From Trematomus loennbergii (lineage: Eukaryota > Chordata > Actinopteri > Perciformes > Nototheniidae), in the NCBI GenBank assembly GCA_012861695.1, contig JAAOOA010000056.1:10925207-10989206 (forward strand): DNA of 64,000 nucleotides, written 5' to 3'. Under the pieces are notes generated by a model. The model saw only the letters and a list, made by a program, of their open reading frames with translations. It was not told the DNA's origin and did not search any database. Below are positions 28,330 to 41,930 of the stretch, one piece after another; position 1 is the stretch's first letter, and the number at the start of each line of letters is the position of its first letter. The translations under genes and the position numbers were made by a program.

Positions 28330-29830
28330 CATTAGGCGCGTTCACACCGGAGTACTTTTACCCGTACTTTTCCCGTTTAGTTCCGTTAGTGGTTCCCAAA
28401 GTGGGGCATGACAGCCCCCCTGTCATGACCAGGAGGAAAAATGGTTATTAAAAAAAAACAAAATCATAATTTGAAAAATTATTGATTCGAAAATAATATG
28501 ATACAGTACAGTACTATTACGTCTGGGTCACTGTGTTTCATGAAAGCTCGGCTCTGTGTGTGTGTGGAACGAGCCATTTTGTGTGCGTGCGCGAGAGAGA
28601 GAGAGGAGAGAGAGAGCGCACCGGTACCGGAGATCGTTGTTGTTAGCTTCTGGTGCTAGCGAGCTACGCTAATAAGGAGTTTTTTCAAACAAAGTGGAGG
28701 AGAGTCCTCTCCTGTCAGACTGAGAGGCTCAGTGAGCTAAAGGACTCTCTGAGTGTTTAGATAGTTAACTTTAGTCTAAGTTATCTCAGTGGGTCTCAAA
28801 CGTTTTGGTCACCATTAATGTAAACAATTATTTCCGAGGCACACGTTTATATGATCATTATAGTTATAAAAAAATAAGAGAATAAATGAATAACAGGTTT
28901 GAAATACTAGTAAAAAAGAATAAAGTTTAAAAGGGTGATTTGTAAAATATCCATAAAGAAAAAGTAAATCTGTTTACAGTTCTGTTTCATATGGTTGTGG
29001 AGAGATGTATCCATAGATCTCTTCATTTTGCTCTCAAAGTTCACCAGATTGATGCTTTTAACTTCAATATTTAAAAATAAATCTTCCCTGCCCCTGGACC
29101 CCCCTATGTGAGGTCCACTCCCCACCTATAAAAATAGCACTTTACCCTGCTTACACCTATATGCCGTGAGCTGATTATCGAGCCTTCATTGTAACAGTCG
29201 CGGGTACATCGTGTATTTGCGCGGGGATTGTTGCAGTAGAAAATTCCACTGTAGCGACCGGTACATTAATGGGAAACCCTAAATGTTTGAGCACCCTCTA
29301 TGAAACGTCAAGCTACCCCACAGCACCCCCAAAAGAAATCTCTGGCGCCACTGAGCCTGACTATTTGTGTTGGGGGGGCCCGACTTTTTTTTTTCTCCAA
29401 AGGGGGGCCTGACAGAAAAAGTTTGAGAACCACTGCTCTGACGGCAACAACAGTCTGACATTATTCAATTAAAATAAAGAAGTAAACACAATAAGTGTGG
29501 CTTGATATTGAGTTAGAAAAAGGTTGATAAACGCTGTGAGAATGGATCTGCGGAGAGCATTTTGCCGCGATCCCAACTCGTCTATTACCAACGTTCAGGG
29601 AGCTCTATGCAAGTCAATGGGACGCCCTGCCCGTTGAAAACTGACGCTCAAGGGGTACCCTGTGCGTAATAGGGTGACGGGGAGGGGCCCTGACCGACCA
29701 TCAACATTTGACGGGTTGGGAGTGAGAACGTGTTGGTGAAAACGGCTATAGTTTTCCAATGAGCCTAAATGCCACGTTTGGGGTTTCTGGCTGAAAAAAG
29801 TACATGACCGAGCCATGAAAAGTAACTACA
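28330..29830. mobile_element. Cluster of hAT-like and other DNA-transposon relics
   Basis: A tip reading agtggttcccaaagtggggc at 28388 faces an inverted tip gaaaaagtttgagaaccactg ending at 29435; CAGTGGTTCYCAAA is a typical hAT end. A second similar tip (cagtgggtctcaaacg) starts at 28787, so two related elements may overlap. A preceding gcgcgttcacaccggagtac at 28336 and the stretch 29540-29830 (aagtcaatgggacgccctg, ctcaaggggtaccctgtg) resemble other fish repeats. No matching target duplications were found, and no coding sequence. Boundaries and nesting are uncertain. Confidence 0.5.
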
Positions 29831-32800
29831 ACCACAAACACCACAGGAAATGACACCACATCTACTCAGCTGGTAGGAATAAGCCCACACTCACATGTTG
29901 TGTTTGTGTGGTCGGTTTGAAGAATAAACAGCTACATCAAAAACATCACAGATGCAACATTATAATGACGCCAGAATGTTGTTTAGTCTATCCAGGCCAC
30001 TATCCATCTAGTATATTTTCCCTTAAATCACATTAAAGCGCAATTGACTCTGGTCAAAGGCATTTTGATCGTCATCAGCCCAGGAAATGTGTATTTAATC
30101 TTCTTAGCGTTTTTCTGTCCCTCCATGTGTCCACCTCCAGCCTTCCCCCTCCCTAGCTTTATCCCTGTCTCTCCCTCTCTCTTCTATCTCTGTCTGGGCC
30201 TCTCTGATGGTAGTGTCTCAGGTTTGGGTGATTGATTTTAGCTCTGGACGGCTGGCAGAAAAGCAGCCTGAACACTGGTGTGCAGCAGGGACTGCACTCT
30301 GCTCTGACTCTGTGATGAATTACTGGCCTTTTAATACACACAGTACAGACAGTGTGAGTGGAAAAAAAGAAAGATGGTATGAGAAGGGATGGATCCATGT
30401 TAAAATGTCAACAGAAAAGAGAGGACTGTGTGGAGAGCAATGCAAAAGGAAAACATGGCTATATATCAAGGGTTGAAGAGAAGAAGCAAACCAGTAACGA
30501 GTAAAAAAATAAGTAGGTGGATTGAACAGTGTGTGGTTCCCGTTTTCTAGAAAGGCCTCTGTCATTGCTTTAAATGACTCATGCAGAGTGTGAAGACGCA
30601 TGAAGTGTTGGAAGCTAGAGGGAGGAAAAACGTTCTGCCCGTCATGAAATTGAATTAAACATTGAAACATAGTCTCTCACTTAGTCAGGCTTCCTTTGCC
30701 ACTTCACAGCCAACAGAGGCGCAGAATGGGAAACAGCTTTTCTGCAACTGAATATGCAATCTTTTGAAAAGCTTCTAAACCTTGTATTGATGAGGCTTGA
30801 GCATTATCACCATTTAGAAAATGTCTAAGGTCTTTTACTTAAAAAAACTAATTAAACACAGCAAAACGTTGTGTAGAATTGTCACATTTATGGCTCTGCT
30901 TTCTTTTTTACGAATAATTTGTTATCTCTCGTGATAAAATAAAAGGCAAACAATACATCTGCTCATGGATCTTTTAACTTGCAAACTCACATAAATAAAT
31001 AAACCAGAAGGCACTTCATAATTTAAGAATATGTCACAAGGAAGTAAAAGTTAGAATGCCTTTTCTTGTAGCAGCTTAATTATGACAAGATCAACATGTT
31101 TGGACCAATGTAGGTCTGTGTCAGGGCTGACAACAAACAGAATACAAGGGAGTAGCTTCACAAATATAGTAGTAACAATCAATGGGAGGGAATCACACAG
31201 AAAGAAAAATATCATACATGGAAATAGGTGAACAGGGCTGTCATTATGTTTTATTTTGTCTGTTAAAAAAATTGGGGATGCACATGCAACATGTATATCA
31301 TCATTGAGACCAGGATCCAATAAGTTTATTTTGGTTTAAATTCTGAAACTTGTTTCCCCTTAAACAAAATATGTCCTCTATGTGCAATTATGAATCATTA
31401 GGGTTGGTAAGTGCATGGGCTAATTGTGTGTAATTTTAATGGCATATGTACTGTATGCCCTGTAAGACAATCCCTAAGGCATATTGTGTGGCTTATGTTA
31501 TAAAATCAATCCACACATGGCCAAGTCAGATGGTATAAAGGAGTGTATCTGTTTGTGTTAACATCACCTGTACTTATCTTAGGGTTTTGTCAAACAAAAG
31601 CGTAGGGAAAACTTAACTCAACAAAATATCACTTTCAAAAATGACAAAATATGTTCATATTAGATAGATATTTCAATGTTTTCTAATCCACCCACACAGA
31701 GATACCCAGACAGAAGTTACAAGTGATCACAAGCTAAAAAGAAGAATCATACCATGCAGGGGTTGTGTTTGTGCAGTTTGTGTGTTACAACCTGTATAAT
31801 TGAAAGGAAATACATAAAATAGCGGTTCTTATTATTCAGGGGCAAACACATACACATTAGAAGCAGCAGCAGACAGTTACAATGAACTGACCAGAGACTC
31901 CATGATGAGGTAATCAGTATCCAGCGTTGATTTATCTGAGCCTCCAGTCATCATGAAGATGGAGAAAAGTGTATATCGCTATGGCTAATGAAACCCCGGG
32001 GATTTCAGGGTTTAGGGTTCATAAAGTATTTATGGTATGTTCATTAAGTATTGATTTAGCCGTTAGAGAGCATTTAGACACACAGACAATCCCTATGAAA
32101 TATAAGACCTTGGTGTGAGGAAGATGGAGGAAGGCAGACATGCGGAGAGAGAATGAGGTTGCGGTGAGGAATGAATGGAAATGAAGGAGAGTGAAGAGGG
32201 AGAAGAGCGCGGGAAGGGGAAATTCTGCTCTTTAAATATTCATTAGGAATTCAGATCGCATTTTAGACAGCAAGTAAGAGGAGATTAGGGTTTAATCTGA
32301 GGAAGAGGAGTGGCAAATGTAGGAAACAGAAGTAATGAAAGCATGGAGGAGGAGCATGATAAAGGGGAAAGTTAGGGATAAAGAGGAGGTGGGCTGAAGG
32401 AGGAAGAATAGATGGATTAAAAAAGGAAATGAGCAGGATTAGGTGTAAAACAAGCTTGAGAGGTATAGGAAGCTGTCTACACATAATGAATAGAAAGTCT
32501 AATTTCCCTAAAACATCCTGCCTCTTTACATAAGTGCTCTGCCTGTTGTTTTTAAAGAATGTCTCCCTTTAGTCTTCTCTTAACTCTTTCTCTTTTTTCG
32601 AACCATCCATTTTCAATACCTGCTTATTCCCAGGGTCGTGCGAGGATGTGATCGCCATTTCTGATGTGAAGAGTTGCTATATTTATAATGCAGACCGGAT
32701 TGCAAAGATATGTGACATTCAAGTGGCGTCTCACCTCATATCCATCCATCTTGCATACAGACCCAGCAGGTGTTTTTCACAGGTATTTAACCGTTGCTTT

Positions 32801-34746
32801 GCCCTCTCTTTACCCTCTAGCTCTTCAGCAGGTGTCGTTGCTTTTCAGGGTAACCAGGAAGTGGCATGATAGAAGGTGCAGATCTGCTATAATGATGCAG
32901 CAATGAGGTTTAATGGGGCTGAAAACACAGGCTGACTGGCTGGCAGGCAGGCTACAAAGCCAGGAAGAGGCACAGTTGGTGTGAAGCTGTTTCCAGCTTG
33001 TGACAGATGTTGCGGAGAGAGAGGGAGAGAGACAAAGAGACAGAGAGAGAGAGAGTGACTCATTTGCATCATGCAGAGTGAGAGATCACCGGGAAGCAAC
33101 TTTGTGCAAATGGCAACTTTGAGCAAAGTCAAGCAGAGTTCATTCACATGTAGGTGCTCTAAAGCACTTTAGCTCGTATCCCAGAAGTACTTGGGCAAAT
33201 ACACGGTTTTGCAGCCAACTGTGTCTGGAGATGGTGTAGTAGAGTGTAATGTGATTTCGATAACCCACCCCTGTTGATTTTGTACCCATCACACTCTTGA
33301 TTTCCCTGGTTTGAGACAATATAAAAAAAGGATTTCCAGGCGAGCAAAGACATGCATAATCAACAGCCGGAGGAGTGGAGGAGAGGTTGTGGCATCCCTC
33401 TTGTTCACATCAAATCTGCATTCACTTCTTTTGTTACAGCACGGAAAATGTGGTGTGGGAATGTGGCTGGCCCGCTGAATTGGGAAAACCACACTGAGAT
33501 TTTGTTTAATACATATTTTCTTTGGATGAAATTAAATTGCAACCACATTGACCGCAGGGATAGGAACTCTTCTGTTTTACAATGTAATCTTTTTTTATTA
33601 TGGCTTTCAAACATGGAGAACAGGATTCTGTCAGTGGTGCCTCCATAGACGGCCGTAGGACAAATCTGTAGAGCAACTGACACGTTTAAATCCTTTGTGT
33701 CTAGATGAGCAAGTCATTGTTAATATTGACAAAGTCCACAGCCACAGTAACATTTTAAACAGCAGCGCAGCATAGGCTCAGGTGTGTTTTGGAGCTAATT
33801 TGTTTGAATGACAGAAGCTCAGAGACCTGAAACCTTTTATCAGTGTGACTGTAAAGTTCTTCTTTTTATTTGAAAGGTTTCTCACAGCAACTGGGTGTAT
33901 ATCACTTCCTGTTTGTCATCCTAGTCCTCATTAACCTGTGTTTTCTGATCCTTACCACTGTGCTGCAGTTTGTCAATGGATATAAACACGGTCCTATGAG
34001 GCAATTTGCCTCAGCCAAAATGAATCTGAAAAGGTCACAGGCCATGCTTTAACCATTTTATAAGTTTGCAAAACAAAACACTCACCATGTCTGTAAGAAT
34101 AGTTTGCATTTTTAGCATTAGAGCATTTCTGATTAGATTATGTTTCCAAGTGTTTGAATATTTGCCCAATTTGACTTTCTAAAGCCCTTTCCAAAGTAAA
34201 GGATAGGTTTTCTAATGTGTTCTCCTATTTCTACTAGGCATTAGGGGATCCCTTCCTAGTGTCTCCTAATTTAAGCAATGGGGAGCAAAATAGTGGTTTT
34301 CCTTCAAATGTATCAAAACTTAATCTGAGACCATTAAGAAATATTTTTCCACTTTGCAAAACAATATGGCCTGTTTTGGAAAACGTTACCTTAGTTTGTG
34401 GCAAGCAGAAGGCCTCAGTAACATACTGTAAGTCTTAAAGAACATGACTGAAATAAATGACAACTAAATATGATATAATATCTTTGATGTTGCTGCCTGC
34501 ATAATTTAACACACCCACAAGCATGAAAGCAAATGTAAAAGATTACATTGAAAGCCAGTTGCTCTGTGTGGGAAGACAAACTGAGGCACTCTATGTGTTG
34601 GACACTCTGCCAAAGGGAATCCCTGCTGACAAAGAGACATTAAGATTCAGAAAGAAAGGTAAAATATTCCTTCACTGAATACATAGACCTCCCACTCAGC
34701 TTTTCTTGCCACAAACTATTCATACCAGCCTGTCCTCCTACAAAAA

Positions 34747-37262
34747 ACGACCAAATAGGTTGATTGTTCAGCAGCTTATTACGACCCAGAGTCACGTTTT
34801 AAAGTGTAGCACCTCTAGTGGTCGTGTAAGAAACAACATGCTCCCGTTGATTGCAAACGCTCCGGAGATTCTTTTATTCACAAATAACCCTCTCTGGAAA
34901 ATCCTAAATTGTAGAATAGTTTGGCTATTAAAATGCTTTTTGATTACATTTCTAGTGAGAAGTGTATATTGTACTTTTAGAATCTACGTCCTGTGGATGT
35001 GTAGGATCTATAGTTTGATAGATACGAAGATGATTTGAGGTCTCGCCAGGAGAACGTGTATATGCGGCAGCTTCCATGTAAAGTTAGCGTCAACCCTCAC
35101 AGGGTGAAAACAGTATTTCCGGTCTCGAAGTTTTCATAATAAAACCGGAAGTATTCCCCTAACTGTCAAATGATTACACAGTGATATCTGCATTACTCAT
35201 CCACTAAAAAACATCAGTTTATCCTTCTTAATTACACAATATTGATTGGTTTAAATTGTGTACAATGCTTTTGTGTTATTAACCTTCGATTCGGAGAAAC
35301 AAATTGTTTTTTTGGAGTTTAGACACTACAGAATCCCGAGCTATCGTTTGGGACTACAACATCCGCCTTGCTTTACAAACCCCGTGATTAGTCCTCAAGC
35401 TCTGTGATTGGATGTTGGAGTGGCAGTGCGACAAGGTTACGCCGAGCGTCAACCAGCTCTTTGAAATGGAATGGAACCACGGCAGACTATCCAAAACTCG
35501 AACGGGTCCAGCCCCCCCCCCCCAGAACTACACATGCTGGCTATTGTGTTTCGCAAGATGTTCTATGGCACGTCTCTACTGGGAATTGTAGTTTTAAAAG
35601 ACGTTTCCGTATTTCCCACAATTAGAAGTTGCCAGTATTAAACTGTTTACACCCCTGGAGGTTTAGGGGATACGAAACACAGTGGTGTTATCACATTTAA
35701 AACATATAATGAATAAATGGGTTAAAATTGCTTGTGTCCATAATGGGCAGCATTAATATACCCACATGACAGCTAAGGTCAGATTAATGTCAAACTTAAT
35801 ATTTATCTGTGGATACCCCCAACGTTTTCTTCTTATTCAAAAGAGACCTTAACTTAGTTAAAGTATTCTTTAATGTTTGAATAAAGCCTTATTAGTTTGT
35901 CTGTTTTGCACATCCTCATATTAATATCTTTGGACGTCCTGCACTAAACTGTTTTATTGTAGAGATCACTACAGTATCTTCTTGATATTTTCTATTCTAT
36001 ATTTCTATCATTGACCTTCTACTTTCCCCCTATTTAGTACTCTTAATATTTAAATGTTTTCATCAAATATAACATATTCAACAACAAATTAAATAACGTG
36101 CTTTAACCACTAGGCGGTGCGGGTTAAAAAACCAGTGGTCTAGTTAATAAAACATAATAATATCAACTATTGAAATTCTGATTCCATAGATGTGTCTCCC
36201 ATCACCCAAAACCCCTGACTATTCTATCAACTCAGTATTTACATTCTTTAATTCAAAGAAAATCAGTAATATCTTTAAAAACTACAAGTCCTTTTCTATC
36301 AGCTGTGCACCGTTATGGTGTAAATATAACCTATCTACCAATTGGATCAAATATAAAAGTCAGCCCAATTAGTGTTGATACTGCAAGGAGACGTATTGTG
36401 TGAAAAGAAATGCAAGATGTTGTTTAATTGCTGATATATTTATGATCCACGTCACGTATTCAGTTTCGGCGGCACTTCTTCCTGTTTGTCCAGAAGTCTT
36501 CTCATCAGGGCTCTATAAATAGAGAACTACGGCAGATATGTAATATTTAATGCAGCCGAACCGTGTATTACAATGCCGTTATGTGATGACTTTCAAAGAG
36601 AAAAGCAAGAACACTCGGAATAAAGTATTTTTTTTAGTTTTTTATGTTTTCCGATTTCATATCGCATAAACACCATATCCCAACGTGCATTGCGGCTAAA
36701 ACATCCAGGATTATGGGTAGTTCGATGTTTTAGCCTATAAAACCTCTGAAAAAAGAAATGTGTTTCTCAGAATCTAAAGGGAAAAACCTATGGGAAAAAC
36801 ACAAAAGCATTGTACACAATTTAAACCAATTAATGTTGTGTAATTAACAAGGATAAACTGATGTTTTTTAGTGCATGAGTACTGCAGATATCACTGTGTA
36901 ATCATTTGATCATTGGTTTTATTATGAAAACGTCGAGACCGGAAATACTGTTTTCACCCCGTGAGGGTTGACGCTAACTTTACATGGAAGCTGCCGCATA
37001 TACACGTTCTCCTGGCGAGACCTCAAATCATCTTCGTAATATCTATCAAACTATAGATCCTACACATCGACTGGACGTAGATTCTAAAAGTACAATATAC
37101 ACTTCTCGCTAGGAATCGAATCAAAAAGCATTTTAATGGCCAAACTATCCTACAATTTAGGATTTTACAGAGAGGGTTATTTGTGAATAAACGACCCTCG
37201 AAAACTTTAAAACGTGATTATAGGTCGTAATAAGCGCTTGAACAAACGACCTATTTGGTCGT
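34747..37262. mobile_element. 2.5-kb element with inverted arms of about 500 bp (foldback-like), family not recognised
   Basis: The left arm (34747-35277) and the right arm (36798-37262) are inverted copies of each other over most of their length. Shared strings include ttcacaaataaccctctctg, agaagtgtatattgtacttt, gcggcagcttccatgtaaag and ttggtttaaattgtgtacaa. The tips share acgaccaaatagg; at the right tip this extends to a self-complementary acgaccaaataggtcgt. The left arm has about 60 extra bases near 34804-34870, and the right arm lacks a few bases near 36925. The centre (35278-36797) has no transposase-like reading frame. No target duplication could be found, so the exact ends are uncertain. 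Confidence 0.75.
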
Positions 37263-38587
37263 ATGAGTTGGAAGATTCATACATGCAGGTATATATCACA
37301 CATATATGTTTGTTTTTTTCTACACTAAAAAAAACTAAACAGTGGATTCCTGCCAATTAAAAGTATACAGCAAAGCAGCCAGTACATACTTTATTTAATT
37401 TCCCATATCAACAGTGGAGTCACACCCACACTGTTGTACCCTACCATGAAGATTTGCAAAGTTAGAACCATTTATACAAGCATTCCTAGTAACTATATTC
37501 CTAAATATTCTGAAAGAATGGAATGATTTCACCCGCGTGAGGTTAGTTGAGTATGTTACGTTTGTGAAATAAGTTACATCTGTTACATGAGTTAAAGTGC
37601 AACACCGGGCTGGTGTTTTTTTTATGATCCTTTCCATCCTCGCCAGCCTTCTCTGCATGTTGACTTATTAAGCAGACTTTGAGTAGAAATGTATTAGTGA
37701 AACAAACGTAAACAAACTTTATCTTGGAGAAAATGACTGTATGATAACATACATTTTACAGAAGACTAGACTGTTCCCTCACACCTTCTCCTGCAACCAT
37801 CTCTCTTTCATTTGCTAGAACTCCAGTTACACGCACATGCACACACAAACATGCACACACAGCCTTTGGTCTCCTGCCGAGGATCATTTCAATGGAGTGC
37901 AGCTAAACAGAACCAAAATAATTGAAGTGTACCACTCTAACTAACTGAGAGCCACATTAGAAAGAAGTTCCCTCATTCCCTCAAACAACTTTAATGTGAC
38001 TCGGTTAACATCTATGAATCCTGAGGGGCTTTCCTTATTGCTTCAGGGGTTCTGAGTAGGAAGCGGGTGCGCTGCCTTTTCAATTAAATGTTTATTCCCC
38101 TTTTGAGCAGAGTTCGGCACCTAAGTTCAATTCACAGATATTTTCCAGTCATGAATATGGAAAGGAATTACTTGAATGGTACTGCGTTAGCCTTTAATGC
38201 ATTTACTGCTACAAAACAAGCTTTTAGTGGAGGGCTAAAGTAAACACTTGTATTTCTCTTACTTCAGTTTGAGCATTTGACTTATCCAAAATGAGATTGC
38301 CCTTGTGCTAATCAAAACAGTTATTTTTTGCTTAGCACAAGTGAAATCTCATGTCAAGATGAATCCAACAGTACTGTCCATTTCTAGAGTGTAATGCTGA
38401 TCTTGAAGAAAATAGTTTTGTGAAGAGAATTACCATTAATAAATAGCATAAAAGCTTCTATTCTGGGACCCACATTTTCCGTCATTGCTGAGTCTCCAAA
38501 ATGAGTCGAGATATTTTTCTTGTCTTTCTTTTTTTCTATGTAATCCAAGTGATAATAAGTGTCTTCTGCCCCTGTGTCTCCCTACAG

Positions 38588-38745
38588 CAACAGGAGCAGG
38601 ACCCCACCAACCTCTACATCTCCAACCTGCCTCTGTCCATGGATGAGCAGGAGCTGGAGAACATGCTGAAGCCCTTCGGTCATGTCATCTCCACACGGAT
38701 ACTGAGGGATGCCAACGGCCTGAGCAGAGGAGTCGGCTTTGCCAG
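38588..38745 (+). CDS. rbms3: rbms3 exon C: inter-RRM linker and most of RRM2
   Basis: 158-bp exon, acceptor ctccctacag, donor gtatgc. It opens in phase 0 with Gln-Gln-Glu-Gln-Asp-Pro-Thr, then LYISNL (RNP2 of RRM2), the helix [15 protein letters not shown], strand [13 protein letters not shown] and the start of RNP1 (RGVGFA). It ends two bases into an Arg codon (phase 2). RRM2 packs against RRM1 in this family to bind short A/T- or A/U-rich single strands. LysProPheGlyHisVal and ArgAspAlaAsnGly fit RBMS3. It lies 27.3 kb after exon B and only 845 bp before exon D. Confidence 0.95.
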
Positions 38746-39590
38746 GTATGCATCCAAACTTTCTCCAAAACTGATTATACATCCAGTTATAGTTTAATGT
38801 ACGCTTTTGCTGGGCAACTAAAATAACTTATCAGGCACAATATAATACGGAATCATAGTTATCAAGCCAAGCTATCACACATTTGAGAGGTTTCAACTGT
38901 TTTTATCCAACAAAGAAGAATCAACATTATCTCAAGTTAACTCTCTGCCATTTTCTACCCAATTACTTCTAGCTGTAACTGCACTTTCCAGTACCCTTGG
39001 CCCCTTCACCCTGCTCTGTTTGTGTGTGTTTGTGTGTTTTGCGTGTGTGTGTGGTCTTCTCAGTTACACCGTGGAGTGTGCCAGTGATTAGAATGCAGCC
39101 GGGGCTCTATTCAGGGTCACTGGCTATGTGTAGAAAACCCAAGACCCACACAGACATGCATGCTCACATACCACACGCACACAGCTCGGAACGCCATCTT
39201 TCTCTCCCACACACACAAACTGGCTTGTGCTTGCCAAGCAGGCAATTAGTCATTGAGCTGTGATTGGGTGAGCGGAGCTGAATGGGGGCAGACAAAGAGG
39301 ACATGACACACAACAGATCAGACTGAATGGAGCTTTTAAACCCGGACAAAGGAGAGGAAACCCCATAGAAAACACTGTGACTGACACACACGCAGGGCCT
39401 ACCTCAGGCTTTTTTTTTTTCTCAGGCATGCATACTGTAGACAAGCAAGCACAAAAGGCAGGCATTTCATGTATTTTAATGACATTTGCATGCACACATA
39501 ACCACGTACAGTACATTCAAACTTGTAAAAAAGCTAGTGTAAATTGATTGTCCTTAAGTATCACCTCTATCTTTTCTCTCTCCCTCTCAG
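38746..39590 (+). other. rbms3 intron between exons C and D (845 bp)
   Basis: The shortest intron in the window, interrupting RNP1 of RRM2. It has only short TG/CA-rich stretches (39015-39055 and 39150-39230) and a T-run near 39410. No mobile element was recognised. The C/T-rich acceptor tract just before exon D is strong. Confidence 0.85.
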
Positions 39591-39670
39591 GATGGAGTCG
39601 ACGGAGAAGTGCGATGTGGTCATTCAAAATTTCAACGGCAAATTTTTAAAAACCCCTCCAGGCATGACAG
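39591..39670 (+). CDS. rbms3: rbms3 exon D: RRM2 end ([20 protein letters not shown])
   Basis: 80-bp exon, acceptor tctccctctcag, donor gtaggt. The first base completes the Arg codon of RNP1 in RRM2 (...GFAR-M), followed by [19 protein letters not shown] and TPPGMT, the second helix and last strand of RRM2. It ends one base into an Ala codon. The family protein reads TPPGIPAPSEPLLCKF across this junction (human RBMS3, from memory); this fish has [16 protein letters not shown] once exon E is added. Two small changes (Gly-Met-Thr and Ala-Asp) are conservative for the linker. As in RRM1, the RNP1 motif is interrupted by an intron. Confidence 0.95.
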
Positions 39671-40379
39671 GTAGGTGTCGATCACCGAGACAATTGCATT
39701 GCACTGGCAGAGCTGGTGTTTTTTTCTACAGAGAGAGTTTCTCAATAGGTCAGGGTGCTCATATTGATGCAGCAGCAGTGGCATCACACACTCAATCTTC
39801 CTACACACACCAAGGTTGGTTCCCTCAAAGGTCAGAATATTATAGTGTGTTAGTCTAACTCCGTTTGCCACCAACCTTTAAAAGCACCTCCAATGATTTC
39901 TGAGTTTTGTAATGGAAGTAAATCTTTAAACGTCTAATTGGTGAGAATCCAGCAGTCTTGTCATGTTTCCCCTGCGCACATCATGGTGTTGTTATTTGCA
40001 GAGAAAAGGTGGAAAGCTTGCATAGCTGGGGCTGGATAGTTTAAAAAAATCTATAACGACAGAAAAAATAAATAAAGTTATGGATACCAATATCATGCTT
40101 ATCTTCAGCGCCTTAGTTTGAGAAATATAAACACATTTCCCGACAATGGATACACCCGTAACTGTCACAACTACCACTGTATTTTCATGTTTTCAGTCAC
40201 ACACGGGGCATCTCCGCCTTTTGGTGTTACAACATCTGTCTGTGTGCAAGCCGTGTCAGTGTGCCTGAGAATATATCGGCATCATCTCGGCTCCCTCTCT
40301 CTGTCCCATCCTCAGACCACCTTGGGTTGATTTAGTAGGAAGATCTGAGTGATTAATTGACTATTGACTGTGCGGGACG

Positions 40380-40740
40380 CAGATTGAGACGCACACATGC
40401 ACAAGGGTAGGAGAGAAGGGGAAGATGAGGTTGTAAGGAGAGATGGATAAAGAGAAAGAAGACAAGGGAGAGATGCATGAGGAGGAGATTGAGGATGTCA
40501 TTGGGTGTTGGTGTGAGAGAGCATGACAGAGACAGGGAGAGCGGGGTGAGTAAACATGGAGAGAGATAACAAAGCAAGGACAAGATGGGAGAAAAGGGAA
40601 AGCTGAGGTGGGGAGAAGCAAACTGAAAGTGACACAGAATGAAAGAGAAGAGATGGAGAAACAGAACGATCAAATGTAGATAGAGAGAGGGGAGCTGCTC
40701 CACGCTGAACAAAATGGAAATCAAGGACAGACAGGGAGCT
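40380..40740. repeat. G/A-rich low-complexity region
   Basis: Mostly purine on the plus strand (gagagaaagaag-type text) without a consistent unit; open frames on the opposite strand are Leu/Ser/Pro-rich by composition only. Confidence 0.65.
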
Positions 40741-41580
40741 GTGCCCCGTGCTCTGGCAGTATGATTTGTGAGGGACAGCATGGTGGGCGGCTCAGTTTCT
40801 CACCCGGACACACAGGCTGCTGTGCTTCTATATACTGTGAGGTATAGCTGTGTGATTTTGTAGAAAGTGATATGATCATTACATCCTTAGCTGCTGCTTT
40901 CTGCAGCCTGCGTGGGTGTCAGTGTTTGTAAAAAAAATCAAACAGCTCCTGAAAGCAAAAAAAAGACATGAACTTCATGCTTGTTCTAGGTTGACCAGCT
41001 TCCATGAAAAAATCTGTAAAGAAAAGTATTGTCCCATGTTATTTGATCAACATTCCTTTAAAGGCTATCATGTTAATAGGTTTTCTACTTACTTGCTGTG
41101 TCAGAGCATGATTTGTTTTAAAAGCTGCTGGTGACTGGTGTCTAATGGTAGATGCTTAATGAAGGTATGACTCGTATTACACACTGAACACTATCTTTCC
41201 AGAAACTAACAACAGATTAGCTAGTGAACACAGTGGAGCATTTAAGACCTAAAGCCTGATATTTTCCTCAGAGCTAAAATACCAAACATCTGACTTACAT
41301 AAATTAGCTGGACAGAAAAATACCTCAAGATGAAAGCTGATGTATCTGCCGGATATATAAATAAGCAACTTTTTTATAAGACGAAAGTGAAATGTCAGTG
41401 TTATATATATATATTTGTTTGTGCTCCTCAAGTGGCCAATTAATCAATGAATGCCGCTTTCAGCTGAAAGTTGCACACTTAAACACAGATACACTTACAC
41501 TTTCTATGTGCACCGAGTAGCTGACCTCTATATCCAAAGAGATGCATTGCTTGTCCTTGCCAGTGGTGTCCATTTTCTCT

Positions 41581-41584
<4 letters not shown>

Positions 41585-41660
<76 letters not shown>
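41585..41660. repeat. (GT)n microsatellite, left partner of an inverted pair
   Basis: About 38 GT units. The complementary AC tract starts 126 bp further right. Confidence 0.97.
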
Positions 41661-41662
<2 letters not shown>

Positions 41663-41784
41663 AGAATCTCTGTGTGTGGTAGGGAGTGTGTTACATAGGT
41701 TGACCAGTTCAATTGCTTTGAGCTCACAAACCAGTGAAATTGTGCAAACCTGGCCAACCAGACCCTCTCTGTACTGATCCACTG

Positions 41785-41930
<146 letters not shown>

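Noticed and set aside
40353..40781. 142-residue Leu/Ser/Pro-rich frame on the minus strand
   Set aside because: Produced by the purine-rich low-complexity region; no start context, splice or domain evidence.
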